Below are positions 28,770 through 37,354 of a stretch of 64,000 nt of DNA, in pieces. A program made the position numbers and the translations under genes. Source of the DNA: Massilia psychrophila. Lineage in GTDB: Bacteria; Pseudomonadota; Gammaproteobacteria; Burkholderiales; Burkholderiaceae_D. Within the stretch, counting starts at the first letter, position 1. Each line of letters opens with the position of its first letter. The stretch spans positions 62,001 to 126,000 of the forward strand of contig NZ_PDOB01000007.1 in assembly GCF_002760665.1 (NCBI RefSeq), read 5' to 3'. The notes under the pieces are model-generated. The model was not told the DNA's origin. It ran no database searches and worked only from the letters and a program-made list of their open reading frames with translations.

Positions 28770-29933
28770 GTGATCGATATCAGAACCTTTATGCTGGTGC
28801 TTGCCATCGGCAACTTCGGCTTTGCCTTGCTGATGGCCGGCTACGCCCGCACTGCGACCGCCAATCCGGCTATGCGGGTATGGGCCTGGGCCAAGGCGGT
28901 GCAGGGCTGTGCCCACCTGCTCACATGGCTGCGCCCGGACCTGCCTTATGCGGGCGTCGTCATCGCCGCCAACACCACCCTGATCCTCGGCAGCGCGTTC
29001 GAGGTGGCTGCCTATTGCACCTTCCTCGGCTTCGCCAACTGGAAAAAATGGCTGTACCCGTTTTCGGCGCTGGCGCTGCTGGTGGTTCACGGCGCGCGCC
29101 TGGGCCATGCCTCGTCGAACGAGCTGACGGTGCTCATCTCGGGCGTCATCGCCGCGCTCAGCGGCGCGATGGCGTGGATCCTGCTGCGGCCAGGCGCCAA
29201 CCGCTCGTTGCTGCGGCGGGTGATCGGCATCAACGACGGCGTCTTCGCCATCGTGATGGGGGCGCGCGCCTATGCCGCCGCCGTCAACAGCGACATGTCG
29301 GTATTCACGCCAGGTGCGGTGCAAACCGCCACCTTGCTCGCCGCCTACCTGCTGATGATCGTCAACGGCTTCGGCTTCCTGCTGCTGTGTAAGGAACAGG
29401 ACGACCAGGAGATGGCGCTGCTTGCCACCATCGACAGCCTGACGGGCCTGGTCAACCGGCGCGCTTTTTTCGAGCGCACCGACAGCGCGCGCCTGCTGGC
29501 GACCCGGCTGCATAGTCCGATCGGACTGATGATGATCGACATCGACCACTTCAAGCGGCTCAACGACCGGTTTGGCCACGCCACCGGCGACGAGGCCTTG
29601 CGCGTGTTCGCCGCCACCGCGCAGCAGACGCTGCGCGACCATGACATCATGGGCCGGCTGGGCGGCGAGGAATTCGCGCTGGTGCTGCCAGGCACTGATA
29701 TCGAAGGCGCCACCCAGGCCGCCGAGCGGCTGCGCCAGGCCGTGTCGGCGGCGCGGCTGCCGACCAGCGACAACCAGTACGGCATTACGGTCAGCATTGG
29801 CGTGGTGGCGATCGATCCGAACGAACACATCAACTCGGCACTGGCACGCGCCGATCGCGCGCTGTACGCCGCCAAGAGCGGCGGGCGCGACCGTATAGTT
29901 GTCGACGAGCCGCGGCTGCGGGTGGTCGGCTGA
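28770..29933 (+). CDS. Membrane-anchored GGDEF diguanylate cyclase
   Basis: A 387-residue protein with about six hydrophobic segments in residues 5-205 and a C-terminal GGDEF domain. The active site is GGEEF (residues about 298-302), with the preceding metal/nucleotide motif DIDHFKRLNDRFGHATGDEAL. It should make cyclic di-GMP at the inner membrane. No EAL domain is present. An RxxD inhibitory site is not evident where expected (DIMGRLGGEEF). I chose GTG 28770 with GAGGGACGGG upstream; an in-frame TTG at 28719 would add 17 residues. Confidence 0.93.
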   Translation: MIDIRTFMLVLAIGNFGFALLMAGYARTATANPAMRVWAWAKAVQGCAHLLTWLRPDLPYAGVVIAANTTLILGSAFEVAAYCTFLGFANWKKWLYPFSALALLVVHGARLGHASSNELTVLISGVIAALSGAMAWILLRPGANRSLLRRVIGINDGVFAIVMGARAYAAAVNSDMSVFTPGAVQTATLLAAYLLMIVNGFGFLLLCKEQDDQEMALLATIDSLTGLVNRRAFFERTDSARLLATRLHSPIGLMMIDIDHFKRLNDRFGHATGDEALRVFAATAQQTLRDHDIMGRLGGEEFALVLPGTDIEGATQAAERLRQAVSAARLPTSDNQYGITVSIGVVAIDPNEHINSALARADRALYAAKSGGRDRIVVDEPRLRVVG

Positions 29934-30093
29934 TGTTAGCTGATGCCGGCGCACCACACTATCGTCACACCATTGTTACCCCTTCGCGCCAAAATATCGG
30001 ATGAAATACGCGCCCGGCCGCGCTCCCTGTTATATTCGTTCGCATCCCCGCTCAGTTAGCACGGCAAGCAACCCATTTGACCCAAGGATTCTT

Positions 30094-30546
30094 ATGACCA
30101 CTTCGACCATCCTGCGCGGTGCCATCGTCGCCGCCGCCCTCGGCCTCGCCATGCAGGCGCATGCCGACAGCACCTCGTCCGCCTCCAGCGCCGGCTCCGC
30201 CTCCAGCGGCAGCGTATCGGATTCGCTGGCAGGGTCGAGCAACAGTTCGAAGGGCGACGACCGCCGCGCCGACGGCAACTACCAGATCATCGACATCGAC
30301 CATACGCCGGGACGGGCCGGCAGCACGCGCGTGGCCATGCAGGCGGGCGATCCGCAGCAACGCATCGTGCTCGACCTGCCGGAAGAGGTATTCGCCAGGC
30401 AGGGCTTGACGCGCGGCGACTTCGTGCACGCCAAGAACCGCTCGTACGGCCTCGAATTCGCCCGCGCCGACACGCGCGAAGCGTTCTTCCTGGTGCTCGA
30501 AGACACTGTCTACAAGGACCTGGCGGCGCGCAAAGTAGCGTTGTGA
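30094..30546 (+). CDS. Small secreted hypothetical protein
   Basis: A 150-residue protein with a clear signal peptide (STILRGAIVAAALGLAMQ then AHAD), a serine/glycine-rich linker (residues about 25-55) and a compact C-terminal domain without a motif I recognise. AAGGA precedes the ATG at 30094. Its stop overlaps the GTG of the DUF2145 gene as GTGA, so the two proteins are coupled and probably act together in the periplasm. Confidence 0.8.
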   Translation: MTTSTILRGAIVAAALGLAMQAHADSTSSASSAGSASSGSVSDSLAGSSNSSKGDDRRADGNYQIIDIDHTPGRAGSTRVAMQAGDPQQRIVLDLPEEVFARQGLTRGDFVHAKNRSYGLEFARADTREAFFLVLEDTVYKDLAARKVAL

Positions 30547-31463
30547 GATTAACCGCCGCGCTTATTCTGGCGGCATCGTTGGCGTGCGGCGGCGCACAGG
30601 CCCGGTCCGGCGCATCCGGTGCATCTGGCGCGCCGGCGATGTCGGCGTTTTGCGACCGCAGCGTGGCGCTGTCGGCCGGCCAGCAAGACAAATTGCTGCG
30701 CTTTGCCGGCGTGGTGCGCGAAGAACTGGGCAACGCCGATGCCGCGCTCGTGAGCCGGTCCGGACTTGACCTGTCGCGCTTCCAGATCCGCTATTCGCAC
30801 GCTGCCGTGGCCTGGCGCGACGGCGCCGGCAGCTGGTCGGCGCGCCAGCTCTACTATGCGTGCGACGAGCGCCGCCCACGCATCTTCGATCAAGGCCTGG
30901 CCGGTTTTACGATGGGGATCGACGACCCTTCGCTCGGCTACATCACGATCGTGCGGCTGCCGCCGGACGCCGCCGATGCACTGCGCCGCGCCGCCCTCGA
31001 TACGCCGCGCGCGCTGCACCTGCTGGCAGCCGACTACAGCGCCAACGCCTATCCGTTCAGCCTGCGCTACCAGAACTGCAATCAGTGGGTAATCGAGTTG
31101 CTGGCGATGGCGTGGGGCGACCTGGCCGACGGCATCGACCTGCGCGAGCGCGCCCAAGGCTGGTTGCGCGGCGCCGGCTACGCCCCCGAGCCGGTCGCGG
31201 TCGGCTCACGCCTGCTGATGCTCGCCGCCCCTTTCATCCCCTTCATCCACCTCGACGACCATCCGGCGCCTGAACGCGATGCCATGCTGCTGCGCGTCAG
31301 CCTGCCGTCGACGATCGAGGCGTTCGTGCACGCGCGCCTGCCAGGCAGCGAGCGCATCGAACTTTGCCACGATGGGCGGCAGGTTGTCGTGCATCGCGGG
31401 TGGACGCCGATTGCGGCTGGGTGTAAGCCGGGCGAGGGCGATCGCGTGGTACTGCTCGATTAG
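30543..31463 (+). CDS. DUF2145 family periplasmic protein
   Basis: A 306-residue secreted protein (signal LTAALILAASLACGGAQA) matching the DUF2145 family: YSHAAVAWRDG, LYYACDE, the NCNQWVIELLA segment with a possible nucleophilic cysteine, and FIHLDDHP. The Cys in YQNCNQWV and the His in RYSHAAVA are in NlpC/P60-like order, so a thiol hydrolase fold is possible. That is my inference, not established function. It starts at GTG 30543 inside the stop of the upstream secreted protein. It is convergent, overlapping by four bases, with the ABC ATPase gene. Confidence 0.88.
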   Translation: MRLTAALILAASLACGGAQARSGASGASGAPAMSAFCDRSVALSAGQQDKLLRFAGVVREELGNADAALVSRSGLDLSRFQIRYSHAAVAWRDGAGSWSARQLYYACDERRPRIFDQGLAGFTMGIDDPSLGYITIVRLPPDAADALRRAALDTPRALHLLAADYSANAYPFSLRYQNCNQWVIELLAMAWGDLADGIDLRERAQGWLRGAGYAPEPVAVGSRLLMLAAPFIPFIHLDDHPAPERDAMLLRVSLPSTIEAFVHARLPGSERIELCHDGRQVVVHRGWTPIAAGCKPGEGDRVVLLD

Positions 31464-32089
31464 GCCTGCAGGCCCAAGTCGAGCATGCGCGCGACGGGCA
31501 GCTGCGGATCGAGGTGACTGGTGAGCACGATGCACGTCTCCTGGGCCGCTGCGCGCCGTTCCAGTTCGCCGCGCAGGTGCGCCATGCCAGCCGCATCGAG
31601 TCCGTTGAACGGCTCGTCGATCAGCAGCAGCGTCACCGGCAAAGCCAGCGCCAGCGCCAGCTGCAGCTTCTTGTGCTGTCCCAGCGACAGTGTGGTGATC
31701 GCCTGCGGCAGCACCTCCATGATGCCGAATGCGGCCAGTTGCGCATCGAGCGCGTGGGTTGATGCCGCAGGATACAGCGCCAGGTGCAGGCCGAGCCATT
31801 CCGCCACCGTCAGCCAGGGCAGGTCGGCACTCTCGTGGCCGCAATAAAAGCTGCGCAGGCGGTAGGCGAGCGGCGCCTGCGCGCTGTCGACGCCGCCCAG
31901 CACGATCGTGCCGGCGTTTGGCGCCAGCGCCCCTGCAAGCAGCTTGAGCAAGGTAGTCTTGCCTTTGCCGTTGGCGCCGCGCAGCCAGGTAATGCCCGGC
32001 GCCAGCGCCAGTGAAAAGCCGGCGAAGACGGGGCGCGTATCGAAGTGAAAACCCAGGCCATCGACCTTCAACATTGTGTTCAAATCCAT
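31460..32089 (-). CDS. ABC transporter ATP-binding protein (CcmA-like, single NBD)
   Basis: A 209-residue stand-alone nucleotide-binding domain: Walker A GANGKGKTT, signature LSLGQHKKL (a variant of LSGGQ), Walker B LLLIDEPFNGLD and an H-loop TSHLD. It most resembles CcmA-type or ABC-2 exporter ATPases. MDLNTM at 32089 overlaps the end of the upstream membrane gene by ten bases; a second Met at 32074 is possible. Longer upstream frame extensions are inside the membrane gene and not credible. No other Ccm genes are nearby, so heme export is unlikely to be its role. Confidence 0.9.
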   Translation of the reverse strand: MDLNTMLKVDGLGFHFDTRPVFAGFSLALAPGITWLRGANGKGKTTLLKLLAGALAPNAGTIVLGGVDSAQAPLAYRLRSFYCGHESADLPWLTVAEWLGLHLALYPAASTHALDAQLAAFGIMEVLPQAITTLSLGQHKKLQLALALALPVTLLLIDEPFNGLDAAGMAHLRGELERRAAAQETCIVLTSHLDPQLPVARMLDLGLQA

Positions 32090-33153
32090 ATTTCGCTTCC
32101 TACCGCAGTCAGTACGACGATTGATGTAACCACCAGAGCCACCCGCCCGCGCGGATTGAATCGGGGGATCGCCACCAGCAGCAAAGGCGCCAGCACGCCG
32201 AGCGCAAGATAGGCGCGCCCTGCCTGACGATGCCAGAGGCCTTGACTCCATCCCGCGCCAAACAGCAGCGCCAGCACCAGCCCAACCGGCGCCAGCGAAA
32301 AAGCGCGCGCCCATAGTTCCAGTGCGCCGCGGCGCAGCGGCCACGCCGCCATGACAGGTCGCAATATGCCAAGCTGTTCGCGCACTGCCTTGTCGCCGCG
32401 GTCGGCCAGCAGAACCAGCGACGCGCTCGCAACGACATCGAGCACGCCGCGCGCGAGGCCGGCCGGCGCCATCATCCATGCCAAGGCGCTGGCCAGCGCG
32501 CCAGCCAGCAGCGCCGACTGCTGCCAGCCAATGACGTTATCGCCGCGCCAGAATGGCAACCAGAACAGGCGGTGCCAGAAGCAGGCGGTACGCCATCGCC
32601 ACTGAGCGCGGCGGGGCGCGGCAGCAAGCGGGCGCATGCGTGAACTTGGCCGCGGGCCGCGCGCGCGAAATGTCAACATGACGGCCGCACAAACCCAAGT
32701 CACAAGGAAGGAAAACACGATGGCGGGCAGCGCGCGGCCAGGCTGCAGCCAGTCGGGTCCCTGATGCATCCAGATTGCGCCCGACACCACGTACGCCAGC
32801 GCGAGCGGTCCGGCCAGCATGCCGGCGACGAGGGCATCGGCCGCCAGGGCGGCGCGCGGTGGGATCGGCAGCGGATGCAGCGCGCGCACCACGTCTGGCG
32901 GCAGCAGGCGCCGGCGCAGCAGGAACACCGGCAAGCTCATGGCCAGTCCATGCGCGAACAGCAGCGGGATCGACTCGAACAGGGGAAGGGCGCTTGCTGC
33001 CATGGGCGGCATGGCGATCAGTGCGAACAGGCCGACCAGCACCTGGCCGAACACCAGCAGGACGATTTCGCCCGAGCTTTTGACGCTGGCGATAAAGTCG
33101 ACCAACGCGTGCCGCGCCAGCCGGATCCGAAACGTCACGTATGCGTGGGCCAA
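32080..33153 (-). CDS. Multi-spanning membrane protein, partner of the ABC ATPase
   Basis: A 357-residue protein with about eight to ten hydrophobic segments and short basic loops (RRRLLPP, RGPRPSSRMR). There is no family motif I can name. Because it overlaps the single-domain ABC ATPase gene and is of permease size, it is probably the membrane half of a two-gene ABC-2-like exporter. The substrate is unknown. Its upstream region leads to the repeat/tRNA block. Confidence 0.8.
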   Translation of the reverse strand: MAHAYVTFRIRLARHALVDFIASVKSSGEIVLLVFGQVLVGLFALIAMPPMAASALPLFESIPLLFAHGLAMSLPVFLLRRRLLPPDVVRALHPLPIPPRAALAADALVAGMLAGPLALAYVVSGAIWMHQGPDWLQPGRALPAIVFSFLVTWVCAAVMLTFRARGPRPSSRMRPLAAAPRRAQWRWRTACFWHRLFWLPFWRGDNVIGWQQSALLAGALASALAWMMAPAGLARGVLDVVASASLVLLADRGDKAVREQLGILRPVMAAWPLRRGALELWARAFSLAPVGLVLALLFGAGWSQGLWHRQAGRAYLALGVLAPLLLVAIPRFNPRGRVALVVTSIVVLTAVGSEIWI

Positions 33154-33399
33154 GGTGTGCCGATCTGAAAAAGTTCAAGAGATGTCACTGCGCGACTTCC
33201 CGCGCCATCATGGATCCATACACGGCATGAATGCGACGCACGGTTTGCCGTGGCAGTGACGCATTATGGATCCCCGCTGCGCGAGGACGACGTAATTTTG
33301 CACGTCTGGACGGAACTCGCCTACCTGCGGCAGGCCGCCGATTCGCTTCGAGCCCCAAGCCGTGCTCCCCGCAGGGGGAGCACTCCGGTACCTATATAT

Positions 33400-33434
33400 A
33401 AAGAAAAAGCCCCGACAAGCGGGGCTTTTTCTTT
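33400..33434 (-). terminator. Duplicated copy of the tRNA-Asp hairpin terminator
   Basis: Stem AAGCCCCG/CGGGGCTT around a four-to-five base loop with A and T runs on both sides (AAAGAAAAAG ... CTTTTTCTTT). It is identical to the copy at 33556-33590 and can work in both directions. Confidence 0.7.
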
Positions 33435-33555
33435 GATGCTGGCGGAGCGGACGGGACTCGCCTACCTGTGGCAGGCCGCCGAATCGCTTGCAAGCGATTC
33501 GCTTCGAGTCCCAAACCGTGCTCCCCGCAGGGGGAGCACTCCGGTACCTATGTAT

Positions 33556-33590
33556 AAAGAAAAAGCCCCGACAAGCGGGGCTTTTTCTTT
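33556..33590 (-). terminator. Rho-independent terminator of tRNA-Asp
   Basis: The same hairpin as at 33400-33434, placed six bases beyond the CCA end of tRNA-Asp on the minus strand. The stem is GC-rich and is followed on the minus strand by CTTTTTCTTT. Confidence 0.8.
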
Positions 33591-33595
33591 GATGC

Positions 33596-33672
33596 TGGCG
33601 GAGCGGACGGGACTCGAACCCGCGACCCCCGACGTGACAGGCCGGTATTCTAACCAACTGAACTACCACTCC
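33596..33672 (-). tRNA. tRNA-Asp (anticodon GUC), CCA encoded
   Basis: The minus strand reads GGAGTGGTAGTTCAGTTGGT at the 5' end, anticodon loop CTGTCAC (GUC), T-arm GGGTTCGAGTCCC, and acceptor 3' strand CCGCTCC with discriminator G and encoded CCA. The acceptor has one G-T wobble pair. All arms pair normally over 77 bases. Confidence 0.95.
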
Positions 33673-33717
33673 GTATTACTCTGATCGGTACCACAGATCA
33701 TGATGCTGTTTCTGATT

Positions 33718-33793
33718 TGGTGGGCGCTGAGAGGCTCGAACTCCCGACCTAAGCCTTGTAAGGGCTCCGCTCTACCAACTGAGCTAAGCGCCC
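33718..33793 (-). tRNA. tRNA-Val (anticodon UAC), CCA encoded
   Basis: The minus strand reads GGGCGCTTAGCTCAGTTGGT at the 5' end, anticodon loop CTTACAA (UAC), T-arm GGGAGTTCGAGCCTC, acceptor 3' strand AGCGCCC, discriminator A and encoded CCA; 76 bases. It lies 45 bases upstream of tRNA-Asp in the same direction, so the two are probably cotranscribed. Confidence 0.94.
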
Positions 33794-33954
33794 GCACACT
33801 TCATTTCAGATCCTGCATCAGACGTTTGTCACCACGTCTGAAGAGGCCCGAACTATAGCGAGTAATTGCGCGCCGCGCAAGGGGTTTTTTACCGAGGCCG
33901 GTTTTTCATGGTGTGATCGCCGCCACGACTGTTGTATGGAAAAGGCCATCAATT

Positions 33955-34450
33955 ATTATCAGCTTGCAATTCCCGGCCGAGCTGGCTGAAATTGGCGACA
34001 ATTACGTCGACAACTACGCCGGCACCGCCTTCGCTGCCAAGCGTAATGAACTCGACGGCTACAACGAGCACGCCGAGCGATCGCAGCTGCCGTACACGCC
34101 AAACGCCGCCGTAAGCGCGCTGTTCAACGTGCACCAGCGCAGCGTCGACGACTTCGACGTCAGGAACCAGCAACTGACGGTCGTCGGCGGCAACTCGAAC
34201 GTCAACCGCCTGATCAACGCCGCCAAGACCCACGGCCGCGGCGCCGAGCTCGATGTCGAAGCCTACGTCAGCAGCGACTTCAAGGTCAGCTTGGGAGGCA
34301 GCTACAACGCCACCGAAATTCGCGACGCCAGCCTGTCGGTCAACAAGTTCTTCCTGTACCAAGCGCTTACGTTCACCGGCAAGCCGCTGACTGAACGGCT
34401 TCACCAACGAGCTGCGCGCGGCCGGCATCCAGTTCAAAAGCAATTTTTAA
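33955..34450 (+). pseudogene. TonB-dependent receptor relic (barrel fragment)
   Basis: The frame from about 33955 to 34390 reads like receptor barrel strands: NYAGTAFAAKRNELDGY, YTPNAAVSALFNVH, HGRGAELDVEAYVSSDFKV and SLGGSYNATEIRD. It lacks signal, plug and most of the barrel. Near 34390 the reading shifts to another frame ending GFTNELRAAGIQFKSNF and a stop at 34450, which resembles an outer-membrane C-terminus ending in F. This is therefore an internally deleted and frameshifted remnant next to the tRNA pair, not an intact gene. Confidence 0.65.
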
Positions 34451-34531
34451 GCGATAGCCTTTTTTGTTGGGATTACTCTTTGCTGGGTTGTTCCCCAGCG
34501 TCGGTATTGCAACAAATCACGTTTCAGTCAA

Positions 34532-34551
34532 TACTGTATGCATTTACAGTA
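34532..34551. promoter_or_regulatory. LexA (SOS) box upstream of dinB
   Basis: TACTGTATGCATTTACAGTA contains the exact CTGT-N8-ACAG core at 34534-34549 in a near-perfect palindrome. It ends 12 bases before the GTG start of dinB. SOS control of dinB through LexA is established in many proteobacteria. Confidence 0.92.
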
Positions 34552-34562
34552 GTTGTGACCGC

Positions 34563-35639
34563 GTGAACGCTCCAGCCCGAAAAATCATTCATTGCGATTG
34601 CGACTGCTTTTACGCTGCCGTCGAGATGCGCGACGACCCGTCGCTGCGCGATTTGCCGGTGGCCGTCGGCGGACGCGCTGACCAGCGCGGCGTTGTCGCT
34701 ACCTGCAACTACGAGGCGCGCCGCTACGGCATCCATTCGGCGATGGCGACCGCCCAGGCGAAAAAATTGTGTCCGGAGCTGGTGATCATTGCCCCGGCGA
34801 TGGAAAAATACCGCATCGCGTCGCGCCAGATTTTGGCCATCTACAACGATTATACGGACCTGGTCGAGCCGCTGTCGTTAGATGAGGCCTATCTCGACGT
34901 CTCCGGCTCGCTCCACTGCAAGGGCAGCGCCACCCTGATTGCCCAGGAAATTCGCGCGCGCATTTTCGCCACCGTCGGCATCACCGCCTCGGCCGGCGTG
35001 GCGCCCAACAAGTTCTTGGCGAAAATTGCCAGCGACTGGAACAAGCCTGATGGCCTGTTCCTGGTGCGGCCAAGCGAGGTCGATGCGTTCGTCGCCGCGC
35101 TGCCGGTAAAAAAGCTGCATGGCGTCGGCAAGGTCACCGCCGCCAAACTGAACCAGCTGGGGGCGCAGACCTGCCGCGATCTGCGCAGCTGGAGCTTGCA
35201 AGACCTGCAGCACCATTTCGGCAGTTTCGGTGCCCGCCTGCACGACCTGTGTCGCGGCATCGACGATCGCGACGTGTCGAACTCGCGCGAACGCAAGTCG
35301 GTCAGCGTCGAGGAAACGTATACGCCGGACGTCCCCGACTTGCCGGCTTGCCTGGCCCTGCTGCCGGAATTGCACGATAACCTGTGGGCGCGGATTGAAC
35401 GTTGCGGGGCGCAAAAAAACGTCAACAAGCTGTTCGTCAAGCTGCGCTTCGCCAACTTTACCCAGACGACAGTCGAGTGCGTCGGGCGCGCGCCAAACGT
35501 GGCGCAATTCGAGAAATTGATGGAAACCGGATTTGCCCGCGGCAACCAGTCGGTACGTCTGCTGGGCGTCGGCGTGCGCCTCGGCGACGCCGAAACTGTC
35601 GAGCAGATGAGACTGTTCGAAGACGGCCTTGTCGATTAG
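34563..35639 (+). CDS. dinB: DNA polymerase IV (Y-family translesion polymerase)
   Basis: A 358-residue Y-family polymerase for error-prone bypass of DNA damage. The catalytic motifs are [12 protein letters not shown] near the N-terminus and LSLDEAYLD (about residue 100). The thumb HhH segment ([14 protein letters not shown]) and little-finger domain follow. I chose GTG 34563 because the LexA box ends just before it; the open frame extends 99 bases upstream into sequence that is clearly promoter. No beta-clamp motif is obvious beyond the terminal QMRLFEDG segment. Confidence 0.96.
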   Translation: MNAPARKIIHCDCDCFYAAVEMRDDPSLRDLPVAVGGRADQRGVVATCNYEARRYGIHSAMATAQAKKLCPELVIIAPAMEKYRIASRQILAIYNDYTDLVEPLSLDEAYLDVSGSLHCKGSATLIAQEIRARIFATVGITASAGVAPNKFLAKIASDWNKPDGLFLVRPSEVDAFVAALPVKKLHGVGKVTAAKLNQLGAQTCRDLRSWSLQDLQHHFGSFGARLHDLCRGIDDRDVSNSRERKSVSVEETYTPDVPDLPACLALLPELHDNLWARIERCGAQKNVNKLFVKLRFANFTQTTVECVGRAPNVAQFEKLMETGFARGNQSVRLLGVGVRLGDAETVEQMRLFEDGLVD

Positions 35640-35728
35640 CCACACGCTCGAAATTGCGCCGGATCGGGCGGACTCGAGCGTGTAAAATGTCGTTTCTCTG
35701 CAATGCTGAAACAATCGGATATCAAACT

Positions 35729-36625
35729 ATGTGGTTCAAGAATCTTCAGATTTACCGCCTGCCAGCACCGTGGGCATACACACCGGAACAATTGGAAGCG
35801 GCGCTCGCGCCACAAAGTTTTGTGCCTGCCACCAGCAACGAACTGCTGCGCCAGGGCTGGGATACGCCGCGCCCGAACGGCGGCCTGGTCCACGTCGTCA
35901 ACAAGCAGATGCTGATCCTGCTGGGCACCGAGAAGAAGCTGCTGCCGAGCTCGGTAATCAACCAGGTCGCCAAGGCCAAGGCGGCCGAGCTGGAAGAAGC
36001 GCAAGGTTTCGCTCCGGGCAAGAAAGCAATGAAAGAACTCAAGGAACGCGTGGCCGACGAACTGCTGCCACGCGCGTTCAGCATCCGCAGCAACGTGTTC
36101 ACCTGGATCGATCCGGTCAACGGCTGGCTGGTGGTCGACGCTGCCAGCCCGTCCAAGGCCGACGAGGTCATCAAGCTGCTGCTGAAAGCGGTCGACAAGC
36201 TGCCGCTCGAGAGCCTGCGCGTGCAGCGCTCGCCCGTGGCGGTGATGACGGCGTGGCTGGAAACGGACGAGGCGCCGGTCGGCTTCACCGTCGACCAGGA
36301 TACCGAACTGCGCGCCACCGGCGAGAGCCGTGCCGCGGTGCGTTACGTCAAGCACGCACTGGAAGTCGATGACATCCGCCGCCACATCGCCGCCGGCAAG
36401 CAATGCACCCGTTTGGCGATGACGTGGAACGACAAAATTTCGTTCGTGCTCACCGAATCGCTGGCGATCAAGGGCATCAAGCCGCTCGACGTCATCAAGG
36501 AAAGCGACACCTCGACCCGCAACGACGAAGAACGCTTCGACAACGACATGATGCTGATGACGGGCGAATTGTCGAAGATGATGGGCGACATCGTCGAAGC
36601 CCTCGGCGGCGAAGCAAAAGCGTAA
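35729..36625 (+). CDS. rdgC: Recombination-associated protein RdgC
   Basis: A 298-residue ring-forming DNA-binding protein that limits RecA activity. It begins with the family N-terminus [11 protein letters not shown] and contains [18 protein letters not shown] and RCTRLAMTW-like segments ([18 protein letters not shown]) typical of RdgC. Start ATG 35729 matches homologues. It lies downstream of dinB, 89 bases away, so two recombination/repair genes are clustered. A hairpin terminator and a palindrome follow. Confidence 0.96.
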   Translation: MWFKNLQIYRLPAPWAYTPEQLEAALAPQSFVPATSNELLRQGWDTPRPNGGLVHVVNKQMLILLGTEKKLLPSSVINQVAKAKAAELEEAQGFAPGKKAMKELKERVADELLPRAFSIRSNVFTWIDPVNGWLVVDAASPSKADEVIKLLLKAVDKLPLESLRVQRSPVAVMTAWLETDEAPVGFTVDQDTELRATGESRAAVRYVKHALEVDDIRRHIAAGKQCTRLAMTWNDKISFVLTESLAIKGIKPLDVIKESDTSTRNDEERFDNDMMLMTGELSKMMGDIVEALGGEAKA

Positions 36626-36635
36626 CAACGCGCAT

Positions 36636-36664
36636 CAAAAAAACCGGGTCAGACCCGTTTTTTA
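36636..36664 (+). terminator. Rho-independent terminator after rdgC
   Basis: A hairpin with an AAAAAAACCGGGTC arm pairing to GACCCGTTTTTT, followed by a T-run. It lies 11 bases after the rdgC stop and is symmetrical enough to work in both directions. Confidence 0.75.
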
Positions 36665-36684
36665 ATAATAAAAATGGGGTCGGC

Positions 36685-36723
36685 GCCAAATAAAAATGGG
36701 GTCTGACCCCATTTTTATTTGGC
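36685..36723. repeat. 39-base perfect palindrome between convergent genes
   Basis: GCCAAATAAAAATGGGGTC and its reverse complement flank a one-base centre; a partial copy (AATAAAAATGGGGTCGGCGCC) precedes it at 36667-36687. It sits between convergent rdgC and the asparaginase gene, and the T-rich flanks fit bidirectional termination. GGGGTCTGACCCC-cored palindromes of this sort look like a dispersed extragenic family. Confidence 0.75.
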
Positions 36724-36728
36724 CCTTT

Positions 36729-37214
36729 TTAGAGCGGCTGAAACACGCCCGCGGTGCGGTTTTTCGTCACCTTGTCCCACCCAAACACCTGTCCGTTCAT
36801 CGCCACGTACACCCCTGGCGGCAAGACCTGCGCGACGCCGCTGGCGAACCCGAGATTGAACAGCGCATCCGAGTTGGCGATTTCGTACGGGATCATCGCG
36901 CCGGTCAGTACGATCGTCTTGTCCAGCGCGGCTGGACCGAGCACGCCAGCCGTTTCGCGCATCGTGTCGGTTCCGTGGATTATGACGATGGCGGGTTCGG
37001 CGCAAGCACGGCACGACGCCAGTACGCGCTGGCGGTCGGCGTCCATCATGTCGAGCGAGTCGAGCAGCGGCAATTGTTCGAGTGCGACCGCAATCGTCAT
37101 GCGCGTGCGCGCCAGCGCAGCCGGCAGGTGGCTGTCGGCGAAGCCAAGCGTGCCCGTCAGTTCGTCGTAATGTTTGTCGAAGGTGCCGCCGGTGGCGATG
37201 ATGCGCAAATTCAT
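36729..37214 (-). CDS. Single-domain asparaginase-like protein
   Basis: A 161-residue protein with both active-site signatures of the L-asparaginase N-terminal domain, IIATGGTFDKHYDE and IIHGTDTMRETA. It ends after that domain, where classical enzymes run to about 330 residues. The coding sequence ends cleanly beside the palindrome, and I see no C-terminal half in another frame downstream. Either a genuine minimal subfamily or a truncated enzyme; conserved motifs and clean ends favour the former. Activity on asparagine is not certain. Confidence 0.85.
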   Translation of the reverse strand: MNLRIIATGGTFDKHYDELTGTLGFADSHLPAALARTRMTIAVALEQLPLLDSLDMMDADRQRVLASCRACAEPAIVIIHGTDTMRETAGVLGPAALDKTIVLTGAMIPYEIANSDALFNLGFASGVAQVLPPGVYVAMNGQVFGWDKVTKNRTAGVFQPL

Positions 37215-37354
37215 AATGGTGTGGAGGTAGATGAAGAAAAGTGTTCAATGATAGCGGGTACCACAGCCGCTGTCGAAAAACACAGATTGGCTGTATCCGC
37301 TAGAATCTCTGTCAGCGCTTCAGACCACTTGGCTTTTTTTGCACGCATTCTTTG

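Larger units (their letters stand above)
33311..33595. repeat. Imperfect direct duplication of a tRNA-tail/terminator segment
   Basis: Two copies of the same segment lie 156 bases apart. Copy 1 starts at 33311 and copy 2 at 33452. Each contains CTCGCCTACCTG, CGTGCTCCCCGCAGGGGGAG, the hairpin terminator, and GGCGGAGCGGACGGGACTCG. Copy 2 carries an extra 15 bases that create the palindrome CGAATCGCTTGCAAGCGATT. The last 20-mer (33441-33460) equals the 3' end of the tRNA-Asp gene at 33597-33616. It is therefore a duplicated tRNA tail, either a plain tandem duplication or an old att-site footprint. Confidence 0.8.
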
